From assembly GCA_021781315.1 (NCBI GenBank), contig JAJXXB010000248.1, positions 1-11,987 on the forward strand: DNA of 11,987 bases, read 5' to 3'. Below, piece after piece: positions 1 through 6,172 of this stretch; position 1 is the stretch's first letter, and each line of letters starts with the position of its first letter. This stretch comes from Actinomycetes bacterium (GTDB lineage Bacteria > Actinomycetota > Acidimicrobiia > Acidimicrobiales > RAAP-2). The position numbers and the translations under genes were made by a program. Under the pieces are notes generated by a model. It saw nothing but the letters and a program-made list of their open reading frames with translations, searched no databases and had not been told where the DNA came from.

Positions 1-47
1 AAGCGTGAGCCGATGAAGCCGGCCGCCCCGGTGATCACTGCGCGCAT
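1..47 (-). CDS. rmlB: dTDP-glucose 4,6-dehydratase / NAD-dependent sugar epimerase, N-terminal fragment
   Basis: Only the first 15 codons are inside the window; the gene continues past the left edge. The minus-strand translation from the ATG at 47-45 begins [14 protein letters not shown], the GxxGxxG dinucleotide-binding loop that opens the Rossmann fold of extended short-chain dehydrogenases such as RmlB and GalE. A GAGG ribosome-binding site lies at 58-55, seven bases before the ATG. RmlB converts dTDP-glucose to dTDP-4-keto-6-deoxyglucose, using the product of the neighbouring divergent rmlA. That neighbour is the main reason for choosing RmlB over another sugar epimerase. The fold is clear from the visible residues; the exact substrate is inferred from context. 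Confidence 0.6.
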   Translation of the reverse strand, partial: MRAVITGAAGFIGSR

Positions 48-83
48 GGCGATACCTCGAATCTCGGCCCCAGAATGGCCTCT

Positions 84-89
84 TATACT
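84..89 (+). promoter_or_regulatory. Candidate -10 box (TATACT) of rmlA, leaderless architecture
   Basis: TATACT matches the sigma-70 -10 consensus at five of six positions. It ends six bases before the GTG at 96, so transcription would start at or next to that codon. No Shine-Dalgarno sequence is usable for this GTG. No good TTGACA-like -35 is visible 16-18 bases upstream. The box lies inside the 48-bp gap between the divergent rmlB and rmlA starts. Confidence 0.5.
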
Positions 90-95
90 AATGGA

Positions 96-881
96 GTGAA
101 GGGAATCATCCTGGCGGGCGGCAGTGGTACGCGCCTGCACCCCATCACCCGGGCCGTCTCCAAGCAGTTGCTGCCGATCTACGACAAGCCCATGATCTAC
201 TACCCGCTGTCGACTCTGATGTTGGCCGGGTTACGCGAGATCTTGCTCATCACGACTCCCCACGACCAGGCGGCCTTTCAGCGCCTCCTCGGTGACGGAG
301 CGCACCTCGGGCTGTCGTTGTCGTGGGTCGTGCAGGATCAGCCCAACGGACTAGCCGAAGCACTCCTCCTGGGTGAGGAATTCCTCGCCGGTGACAAGTG
401 CGCGCTGATCCTGGGCGACAACCTCTTCTACGGACCCGGCCTGGGCACCCACCTCGCCCAGAACTCCCAGGTCGACGGGGCGCTCATCTTCGCCTACCAG
501 GTGAGCGATCCGACCGCCTACGGCGTCGTCGAGTTCGACGACGCGGGCCGCGTGCTCTCCATCGAGGAGAAGCCACCCGTGCCCAAGAGCAACTTCGCGG
601 TGCCGGGCATCTACTTCTACGACGAGCGCGCCTCGGACTTCGCGCGACAGCTGCGACCGAGCGAGCGCGGCGAGCTCGAGATCACCGCGCTGAACAACGC
701 GTACCTCGAGCGTGGGGAGCTTCGCGTCGAGGTCCTCTCGCGTGCGACGACTTGGCTCGACACTGGTACTCACGAGTCGCTCTACGAGGCGGGTGGTCTG
801 ATTCGCACGCTCCAGCACCGCACCGGCATGCGCATCGGCGACGTGGAGCAGATCGCCCGCGATCAGGGTTGGCTCTCGTAG
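96..881 (+). CDS. rmlA: Glucose-1-phosphate thymidylyltransferase
   Basis: This cytoplasmic enzyme makes dTDP-glucose from dTTP and glucose-1-phosphate, the first step of dTDP-rhamnose synthesis for cell-surface glycans. The nucleotide-binding signature [11 protein letters not shown] sits near residue 8. It is followed by [20 protein letters not shown], the GDNLFYG metal-binding region, [16 protein letters not shown] and [10 protein letters not shown], all typical of RmlA. I start at the GTG at 96 because the protein then begins (V/M)KGIILAGG like its family and a -10 box sits six bases upstream. An ATG at 75 would add seven unmatched residues. From 96 the product is 261 residues against about 290 for E. 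coli RmlA. The protein stops just after the segment IARDQGWLS, so the final helical tail of about 30 residues is absent. It diverges from the rmlB-like gene. Confidence 0.93.
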   Translation: MKGIILAGGSGTRLHPITRAVSKQLLPIYDKPMIYYPLSTLMLAGLREILLITTPHDQAAFQRLLGDGAHLGLSLSWVVQDQPNGLAEALLLGEEFLAGDKCALILGDNLFYGPGLGTHLAQNSQVDGALIFAYQVSDPTAYGVVEFDDAGRVLSIEEKPPVPKSNFAVPGIYFYDERASDFARQLRPSERGELEITALNNAYLERGELRVEVLSRATTWLDTGTHESLYEAGGLIRTLQHRTGMRIGDVEQIARDQGWLS

Positions 882-916
882 CACTCGCCTAGGGTGGGCT
901 CGCACAAAGGAGCCAC

Positions 917-1507
917 ATGAACACCCGCGTAATCGCCGCGTCACCCCGACGCGTACTCGCCGACACCTTCTCGCGGTCTCTCGCGAGCGACATTGCCCTC
1001 GTGCTGGGGGGATCGGCCCTGGTGGGCGCGCTCGCCCAGATCTCGATTCCCCTCGCCTTCACGCCCGTGCCCCTGACCGGTCAGACCCTCGGCGTGCTGC
1101 TCGTGGGCGCGACGCTCGGGACGCGACGCGCGAGTGCGTCTCTGGCTCTCTACGTCGTGGCGGGACTCGCGGGCGTGCCGTGGCTCGCCGGGCACACGAG
1201 TCACGTGCCGATCGCTCTCGTGGGCTACCTCCTCGGCTTTCTCGCCGCGGGCGCTCTCACGGGCGCGCTCGCCGCGCGCGCTCAGGAGCGCACGGTGACG
1301 CGCGCCATTGTCTCGATGCTCGCCGGCGAGCTCGCCATCTACGCCGTGGCGCTGCCCTGGCTGGCCGTCTCGCTACACGTCTCTCTCGCCGGCGCGCTGT
1401 CGTTGGGGTTACGCCCCTTCGTCATCGGCGACGCGATCAAGGCCGCGCTCGCGGGGATCGCCCTGCCCGGCGCGTGGCGCTTCGTCGAGCGAACGTCGTC
1501 GCGCTAG
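917..1507 (+). CDS. bioY: Biotin ECF transporter substrate-binding subunit BioY
   Basis: This 196-residue integral membrane protein is the S component that binds biotin in an energy-coupling-factor transporter. Hydrophobic segments fill most of the chain from about residue 25 to 190, fitting the usual six helices. Family landmarks are PVPLTGQTLGVLL (about 51-63), the GYLLGF motif (about 103-108) and PFVIGDAIKAALA near the end. Length is normal for BioY. The start is an ATG with AAGGAG at 906-911, five bases upstream, one of the strongest ribosome-binding sites here. A possible -10 (TAGGGT, 890-895) precedes it, weakly supported. No bioM/bioN ATPase or transmembrane partner genes are adjacent, so it works alone or shares an ECF module encoded elsewhere. 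Its stop codon interlocks with that of the convergent downstream gene. Confidence 0.9.
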   Translation: MNTRVIAASPRRVLADTFSRSLASDIALVLGGSALVGALAQISIPLAFTPVPLTGQTLGVLLVGATLGTRRASASLALYVVAGLAGVPWLAGHTSHVPIALVGYLLGFLAAGALTGALAARAQERTVTRAIVSMLAGELAIYAVALPWLAVSLHVSLAGALSLGLRPFVIGDAIKAALAGIALPGAWRFVERTSSR

Positions 1508-2172
1508 AGATACTCGGGGTGGCCGAGGAAGGTCACCACGTCGCGGTGGGCGATCTTCTTGTGCGTGGCGAGCACGCGACGATCTTTGCTGGCCATCGTG
1601 GCGGCGACTGACAGGGCGCGCTCGCGCACCTCGGCGGGCGCCACGACGTCCTCGACGATGCCCGCGGCCTGGGCCTCACTCGCGGCGTATCGACGCGCCG
1701 TGAGCATGGCCTCGATCGCGCTCGCGCGCGGCAGGCGATTGAAGAGAATCGCCGCGAGCTTCTCGTCGAGGGGTAGGCCAATGTCGGCTTCGTTCATGCA
1801 CCAGTAGCCGCGATCGGCGCGCATCACCCGGTGGTCAAACGCGCAGCTGAGCAGCGCTCCCGCGGCGAAGGTGTGCCCGTTGAGGGCGGCCACGCCGTAG
1901 GCCGGAAAAGTGAGTAGGCGACAGACCGTGCGGTGTAACTCCTCGATCGTGGCCGCGATCTCCTCGGGCCGGTCGCCAAAGCGCGCGAGATCGAGACCGT
2001 TCGAGAAGAACTTGCCCACGCCGGTCAGCACGAGGGCGAGGGGTCCCGACGTCGCGACGAGGTCGTCGAGCACGCCGTGCAGTGCCGCGAGTGAGTCGAG
2101 ATTGACGCGATTCTCGCCGTCGTCCCAGGTGATCAGCGCCACGTCGTCGGTCACGTCAACGGAAAAGTACAC
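1504..2172 (-). CDS. Crotonase-family protein, probable delta3,delta2-enoyl-CoA isomerase
   Basis: This cytoplasmic acyl-CoA enzyme has 222 residues, slightly short for the family. The oxyanion-hole segments are visible: GVGKFFSNGLDL at about 51-62 and NGHTFAAGALLSCAFDH at about 98-114. At about 127-132 it reads NEADIG, which resembles the NETxLG stretch holding the catalytic glutamate of mitochondrial enoyl-CoA isomerases and the (S/N)ExDIG of plant isomerases. The Glu-Glu pair of true hydratases is not evident. It would move a 3-enoyl double bond to position 2 so that unsaturated fatty acids can enter beta-oxidation; an enoyl-CoA hydratase is the alternative. The start is a GTG with no Shine-Dalgarno and a TAGTCT seven bases upstream. 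It follows the membrane-protein gene by 18 bp on the same strand. Confidence 0.82.
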   Translation of the reverse strand: MYFSVDVTDDVALITWDDGENRVNLDSLAALHGVLDDLVATSGPLALVLTGVGKFFSNGLDLARFGDRPEEIAATIEELHRTVCRLLTFPAYGVAALNGHTFAAGALLSCAFDHRVMRADRGYWCMNEADIGLPLDEKLAAILFNRLPRASAIEAMLTARRYAASEAQAAGIVEDVVAPAEVRERALSVAATMASKDRRVLATHKKIAHRDVVTFLGHPEYL

Positions 2173-2179
2173 GAGGCCG

Positions 2180-2185
2180 AGACTA
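2180..2185 (-). promoter_or_regulatory. Weak candidate -10 box (TAGTCT) before the crotonase gene
   Basis: On the minus strand TAGTCT is followed by exactly seven bases and then the GTG start at 2172. That is the same geometry as the rmlA and pepP starts. The hexamer is only a partial match to TATAAT (first two bases and last). The absence of any ribosome-binding site in the 18-bp gap after the upstream stop is the stronger argument for a separate leaderless transcript. Confidence 0.3.
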
Positions 2186-2190
2186 GAGGC

Positions 2191-3342
2191 TCAGGGGACA
2201 GAGGACCCGTGAACCTCGAAGCTGATGTAGCGCGGGTCGATCGCGGTGGCCTCGACGACGACGGGTGCGCTGTCGCCACCCGAGCCGCGGTAGAGGTAGA
2301 TCGGTATCGCGTGGGCGGTGTCGTGCGCGTCGACGACGACGCGGTACTGCAGCGACGCCGTCTCGAGGTGGACGTCACCTCCTGGTCCACCGTGCGCTGT
2401 CGCCGTGCCCAGGGGGGCGTAGCCCACCCAGCCCTGAGTCGACACCGCGTGGCTGAAGAGGCTCATCTGCGCAGCCACCTGGGATACGGCGGCGCGCGGC
2501 GAGACGAGCGGATAGGCAACCGGCAGCCCCAAGGTGAAGATCACGCCACTCGCCGCCACCACGTGGCCGAGCGAGTCGAAGGTGAACGTGTCGGCCAGAT
2601 TCGTCGAGTGTCCCGCGATCAGGAGCGGCACCACCACCCGCGAGGTCAGACCCGACGAGTAGACGGGGACGCCGGTTTCCTCGCCGCCCAACTGGTTGAC
2701 GACCTTAAGCGCCCAACGTTCGAGCGAGCTTCGACTGGGTCCGTAGGTTCCACCCGCGACGAGCGTATTCGGAGGAAACGAGAAGTTCCAGAAGTCAACA
2801 CCACCTACGCGCTCGAGGGTGAGCGACGAGAACGCCTCCCCACGCGCCGTCCACGTGGTGCCACCCACGGAGCGCGTCGCGACCGGGCTGACCGGACCTA
2901 CCCGCCGCGCGAGGGCGCGCGCCACGAGGGTGAGGACTCGTGGCCCCTCGGCCGGCGCACTGACGCCATAGGCCGCGAGCGAGGGCGCCTGAGCAGACAG
3001 CGTCGAGGCGACGAAGCGAGTCGGAGCGCTCGCCACCCCTGTTGCCGTGATCTCGAGCGTCGACATGTTCGTCGCCGCCGACGGCGTGACGGGCGCGGCG
3101 GCAAAGCTCAAGGGAGCGAGTGACGGCCCGGCACCCGCGATGAGGCTGATGGCCACGGCCATGACGGCGCCCGACGCGCCAAGGGCCGCGAGGACGCGCG
3201 CCTTGAACGCTCGCCACGAGGTCACGTGCGGGTAGGTCGTCGACACGACGCGCGCGAGCATCGCGTCGAACTCGCGCGTCTCGTAGGGCGCATCGCGCGC
3301 GGGATCGCTCGCCACCAAGCGCTCGAACGACGTCATCTTCAC
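2191..3342 (-). CDS. Unrecognised single-pass membrane protein, putative ECF sigma-factor partner
   Basis: I do not recognise a named family for the main domain. From the GTG at 3342 the product is 383 residues. It has a charged cytoplasmic N-terminus of about 50 residues containing ASDPARDAPYETREFDAML. One hydrophobic helix follows at roughly 51-72 (VLAALGASGAVMAVAISLIA). After that comes an Ala/Ser/Thr-rich stretch and about 290 residues predicted outside the membrane. The short DPAR-type N-terminus resembles actinobacterial membrane proteins encoded right after ECF sigma genes. There is no HxxxCxxC zinc anti-sigma motif. A GTG at 3345 is possible, but AAGAGG at 3356-3351 sits five bases from 3342 and only two from 3345. 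It lies 34 bp behind the sigma gene, so they are probably co-transcribed. Regulation of that sigma factor is inferred from position and topology only. Confidence 0.75.
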   Translation of the reverse strand: MKMTSFERLVASDPARDAPYETREFDAMLARVVSTTYPHVTSWRAFKARVLAALGASGAVMAVAISLIAGAGPSLAPLSFAAAPVTPSAATNMSTLEITATGVASAPTRFVASTLSAQAPSLAAYGVSAPAEGPRVLTLVARALARRVGPVSPVATRSVGGTTWTARGEAFSSLTLERVGGVDFWNFSFPPNTLVAGGTYGPSRSSLERWALKVVNQLGGEETGVPVYSSGLTSRVVVPLLIAGHSTNLADTFTFDSLGHVVAASGVIFTLGLPVAYPLVSPRAAVSQVAAQMSLFSHAVSTQGWVGYAPLGTATAHGGPGGDVHLETASLQYRVVVDAHDTAHAIPIYLYRGSGGDSAPVVVEATAIDPRYISFEVHGSSVP

Positions 3343-3376
3343 CACGACCTCTTCATGTCGGCGCAGCGCAAAACTT

Positions 3377-3877
3377 TCACCACGATGTCACCGCGTTCAT
3401 CTGGGCCTCGAATCGCGCGCGCGCCCGGCTCAGTCGCACCGCCACCGCGTTCTCGCTGATCTTGAGGGTCGCGGCGAGCTCGCGAGGGCCCAGTCCGTCC
3501 CACGCGTGCAGGGTCAGGAGCTCGCGATCCTCCTCAGAGAGCGCCGCGAGCGCCGCTCGCACGCTCTCGTCGGCGATGACGCGATCCTCCGCGGAGTGGT
3601 CCAGCACCACGACGGGACGCGGCGCGTGCGCGGCCGCGCGACGAGCGCTGCGTTGCGCGTTACGCAAGACGTTGCGCGCCACGCCAATCGACCAGGCCAC
3701 TTCGGCGCCCGCCGGCACGTCGTCGAATCGTCGCCACAGGACGATCAGCACCTCCTCGACTAGGTCGTCGAGGTCCGAGTAGGGCAGTGGGTAGAGCCGA
3801 CGGCGCAGGTAGCTTCCGACTTCGGGCGTGACTCGCTGGGCCAGCACGCGAAAGGCGTGCTCCCTGCGATGACCCAT
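3377..3877 (-). CDS. ECF-type RNA polymerase sigma factor
   Basis: This 166-residue protein has only the two domains kept by group 4 sigma factors. Region 2 spans about 9-75 and includes SDLDDLVEEVLIVLWRRFDD, the helix that contacts core polymerase, then the AWSIGVARNVLRN stretch for -10 recognition. A linker of about 30 residues follows. Region 4 spans about 106-155, with LSEEDRELLTLHAWDGL and the helix-turn-helix ELAATLKISENAVAVRLSRAR that reads the -35. The start is an ATG at 3877 with GGGAGGTG just upstream. It is the first gene of a probable two-gene unit with the membrane protein behind it, and it diverges from pepP across an 81-bp gap. I found no convincing AAC/CGTC-type ECF promoter in that gap, so autoregulation is not shown. 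The signal and regulon are unknown. Confidence 0.92.
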   Translation of the reverse strand: MGHRREHAFRVLAQRVTPEVGSYLRRRLYPLPYSDLDDLVEEVLIVLWRRFDDVPAGAEVAWSIGVARNVLRNAQRSARRAAAHAPRPVVVLDHSAEDRVIADESVRAALAALSEEDRELLTLHAWDGLGPRELAATLKISENAVAVRLSRARARFEAQMNAVTSW

Positions 3878-3945
3878 GTCACCTCCCTGTCCGACGCTTC
3901 ACCCTTCTTACACGCTCGCCCAGGTCCGTTCGAGGCGTCGCGCAC

Positions 3946-3951
3946 TACATT
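3946..3951 (+). promoter_or_regulatory. Candidate -10 box (TACATT) of pepP, leaderless architecture
   Basis: TACATT matches TATAAT at four of six positions. It is followed by seven bases and the GTG at 3959, so the transcript would begin at or within a base of the start codon. No purine-rich ribosome-binding site precedes that GTG. A -35 box is not obvious. Confidence 0.45.
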
Positions 3952-3958
3952 GGCCCTT

Positions 3959-5440
3959 GTGAGCGACTCTCTCGAACCCGACGTCAACGCTGAGAATCCC
4001 CTGAGCGAGAACTGGGTGTGGATTGGGGCGCATCGCCCCGCCATGCCCCGCGCGTTCCTCGAGCACCTGACGAGCAACTGGGACGAGGTCGCCCCCTCGC
4101 GCGACGAGCACGTCGCGGCCGCCCACTCTCGACGTCGACGCGAGACACTCGCCGCGACGTTCGCCGGCTCGACCCTCGTCATCCCGGCGGGCAATCTCAA
4201 GGTGCGCGCCAACGACACCGACTACCGTTTTCGACCCGACACCGACTACTACTACCTGACCGGCGATGACGAGCCCGACGGTGTCCTCGTCATCACACCG
4301 ATCGCCGGAGGATCGCGCGCGACCCTCTACGTCGCGGCGAGACGCGACCAGCGCACCCACGAGTTCATCACCGACGCGCGCTACGGCGAGTTGTGGGTGG
4401 GGCCGCGTCGCGGGCCCGAGGAGGCCGGCGCCTACTACGACATCGAGGCCGCGCCCCTGGACCAGTTGGAGAAGGACCTCGTCGACCTCTCTTCCACGAG
4501 CATCCTCACCCACCGGAGCGTCGACGCCTGGGTCGACTCGCTGGTGGCCCCTCACGAGGACGACGCTCGTATCGGCGTCGTGCTCGCCGAGATGCGTCTC
4601 GTAAAGGACGACTTCGAAGTCGCCCAGCTCGAAGTCGCCATCGCGCACACGGTGAGCGGCTTCGAGGACGTGGTGCGCGCTCTGCCCGCCGCCCAGGGGC
4701 GAGGCGAACGCGTCATCGAGGGTGTCTTTAACCTGCGCGCGCGCGTCGAGGGCAACGACGTGGGCTATGGCACCATTGCCGCGGCCGGCGCCCACGCGAC
4801 GATCCTGCACTGGATGACCAACGATGGTGCGGTGAACGCGGGCGACCTTCTCTTGCTCGACGCCGGCGTGGAGTGCCACCACCTCTACACCGCCGACGTG
4901 ACGCGCACGATGCCGATCAACGGGACATTCAGCCCCGCCCAGCGGCGCATCTACGACCTCGTGCTCGCCGCCCAAGAGGCCGGCATCGCCGCGGTCAGGC
5001 CCGGCGCAAACTTCCGCGCGCCTCACGAAGCGGCGATGAAGGTCCTCACCGAGGGCCTGCACCGGTTGGGCATCTTGAGCGACCCGGCCGAGGTTTCCCT
5101 GCAACCCACCCGCCAGCTGCACCGTCGCTACACGCTCCACGGCGTGAGCCACATGCTCGGTCTCGACGTGCACGACTGCGCCCAGGCGCGCGACGAGCTC
5201 TACATGGGCGAACTGCGTGAAGGCTACGTACTCACCGTCGAACCCGGTCTCTACTTCCAGCCCCACGACCTGACCGTGCCCGCGGAATACCGCGGCATTG
5301 GGGTGCGCATCGAAGACGACGTGCTCGTCACGAAGAACGGCGCGCGCAACCTGTCGAGCGCTCTGCCGCGCACGGCAGATGACGTGGAGGCGTGGATGGC
5401 CGACCTGTGGGCGAGCGGAGCGACGAACCTCAGGCTCTAA
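3959..5440 (+). CDS. pepP: Aminopeptidase P family (Xaa-Pro aminopeptidase, M24)
   Basis: This cytoplasmic metallopeptidase removes an N-terminal residue that precedes proline. The N-terminal aminopeptidase P domain spans about residues 35-190, with the landmark RPDTDYYYLTG. The C-terminal pita-bread M24 domain spans about 215-480. All five dimetal ligands are visible: D301 (LLDAG), D313 (ADVTRT), H398 (HGVSHMLGLDVHD), E428 (VEPGLYF) and E452 (RIEDDVLVT). Their spacing is nearly that of E. coli PepP. From the GTG at 3959 the product is 493 residues, longer than the roughly 440 of E. coli because of an N-terminal extension of about 50 residues. An in-frame ATG at 3857 would overlap the divergent sigma gene, so I prefer 3959, which has a -10-like box at leaderless distance. 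No operon partner is evident. Confidence 0.92.
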   Translation: MSDSLEPDVNAENPLSENWVWIGAHRPAMPRAFLEHLTSNWDEVAPSRDEHVAAAHSRRRRETLAATFAGSTLVIPAGNLKVRANDTDYRFRPDTDYYYLTGDDEPDGVLVITPIAGGSRATLYVAARRDQRTHEFITDARYGELWVGPRRGPEEAGAYYDIEAAPLDQLEKDLVDLSSTSILTHRSVDAWVDSLVAPHEDDARIGVVLAEMRLVKDDFEVAQLEVAIAHTVSGFEDVVRALPAAQGRGERVIEGVFNLRARVEGNDVGYGTIAAAGAHATILHWMTNDGAVNAGDLLLLDAGVECHHLYTADVTRTMPINGTFSPAQRRIYDLVLAAQEAGIAAVRPGANFRAPHEAAMKVLTEGLHRLGILSDPAEVSLQPTRQLHRRYTLHGVSHMLGLDVHDCAQARDELYMGELREGYVLTVEPGLYFQPHDLTVPAEYRGIGVRIEDDVLVTKNGARNLSSALPRTADDVEAWMADLWASGATNLRL

Positions 5441-5448
5441 TTGCCCGA

Positions 5449-5467
5449 GCCGACGACGCGTCGCGGC
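5449..5467. terminator. GC-rich hairpin between convergent pepP and kdpE
   Basis: GCCG at 5449-5452 pairs with CGGC at 5464-5467, and CGA at 5454-5456 pairs with TCG at 5461-5463. That gives a seven-pair stem with a bulged A and a CGCG loop. An outer GAGCC/GGCTC pair (5447-5451, 5470-5474) competes with or extends it. It sits in the 54-bp gap between two converging genes, where a two-way terminator would be useful. No U-tract follows on either strand, so intrinsic termination is only a suggestion. Confidence 0.3.
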
Positions 5468-5494
5468 GAGGCTCTCGTGCAACAAAAGTGGGTC

Positions 5495-6172
5495 CTACGC
5501 GTCCTCGCACATCAGGCAGTACCCGATGCTCGGCACCGTTTGGATGAGTTCTCCCGCCTCGTCACCCAGCTTTTGGCGCAGGCGGTGCACGTAAGTGTGC
5601 ACGTACTGGGCCTCGTCGCCGTAGCCCACGCCCCACACCGCTCTCAGGATCATCTGATGGGTGCACGTGCGTCGCGCGTAGCGCGCGAGGAACGCGAGCA
5701 CGTCGAACTCCTTGGTGGTGAGTGCCACGCTCTCGCCGTGATAGAGCGCGTCGTGGTGGACGAGGTCGATGACGAGTGCACCGCACGACAACGTCGTGGG
5801 CGCCGCCTCCTCCGAGCGGCCACGCGTCACCACGCGGATGCGCGCTTCAAGTTCGGGCATGCTGAAGGGCTTCGTGACGTAGTCGTTGGCGCCGCCGTCC
5901 AGAGCGGCGACCTTGCGATTCTCTGCCCCCGTGGCCGAGAGAACGATGATCGGCACGTCACTCCAACCTCGAATCGTTCGACACACCGCGAGGCCGTCGA
6001 GGTCGGGCAGTTCGAGGTCGAGCACCACGACGTCGGGAGCGTTGAGGGCCGTGGCGGCGATCCCCCGCTCGCCGTTGTTCGCCGTGACGACCTCGTGGCC
6101 CCCCGCTTGGAGACCCACGCGCAGCGCGCGCAGCAGCGACGGATCGTCGTCGATGACGAGAACCTTGGCCAT
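5495..6172 (-). CDS. kdpE: KdpE response regulator, OmpR/PhoB family
   Basis: This cytoplasmic DNA-binding regulator is predicted to receive phosphate from KdpD and activate the kdp transporter genes. Counting from the ATG, the receiver domain (about 1-118) has the acidic pocket near residues 8-10, the phospho-acceptor D52 in VVLDLELPD, and the conserved lysine near 101 in YVTKPF. The winged-helix domain (about 127-220) has LTTKEFDVLAFLARY and the recognition-helix region YVHTYVHRLRQKL. I use the ATG at 6172, which overlaps the kdpD stop by one base (TGATG) and has GAGAGG seven bases upstream. A GTG one codon earlier is possible. The overlap implies translational coupling to kdpD. An oddity is the C-terminus, GYCLMCEDA, where most relatives have GYR(L/F); this creates a CxxC pair. 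Confidence 0.93.
   Translation of the reverse strand: MAKVLVIDDDPSLLRALRVGLQAGGHEVVTANNGERGIAATALNAPDVVVLDLELPDLDGLAVCRTIRGWSDVPIIVLSATGAENRKVAALDGGANDYVTKPFSMPELEARIRVVTRGRSEEAAPTTLSCGALVIDLVHHDALYHGESVALTTKEFDVLAFLARYARRTCTHQMILRAVWGVGYGDEAQYVHTYVHRLRQKLGDEAGELIQTVPSIGYCLMCEDA

Noticed and set aside
75..95. ATG at 75 as the rmlA start
   Set aside because: The added seven residues are outside the family start, and the -10 box lies inside that stretch; the GTG at 96 fits better.
882..916. Biotin operator or riboswitch before bioY
   Set aside because: The gap is only 35 bases and holds no BirA-like inverted repeat; only a ribosome-binding site and a weak -10-like box are supported.
2209..3123. 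Open frame of 304 codons on the plus strand opposite the membrane-protein gene
   Set aside because: Its composition is extremely Arg-rich with no hydrophobic core, while the minus-strand frame has a clear membrane helix, a ribosome-binding site and operon-like spacing.
3857..3958. ATG at 3857 as the pepP start
   Set aside because: It would overlap the start of the divergent sigma-factor gene and its ribosome-binding site; the GTG at 3959 has a -10-like box at leaderless distance.
3878..3958. ECF-type autoregulatory promoter (AAC ... CGT) upstream of the sigma gene
   Set aside because: An AAC and a CGT occur but only 13 bases apart, too close for a typical ECF promoter, and no better pair was seen.
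3908..5485. Long open frame of 525 codons on the minus strand
   Set aside because: It lies fully antisense to pepP, whose product has all five metal ligands. The frame shows no recognisable domain and has the low-complexity His/Val/Arg-rich composition expected of an antisense shadow in high-GC DNA.
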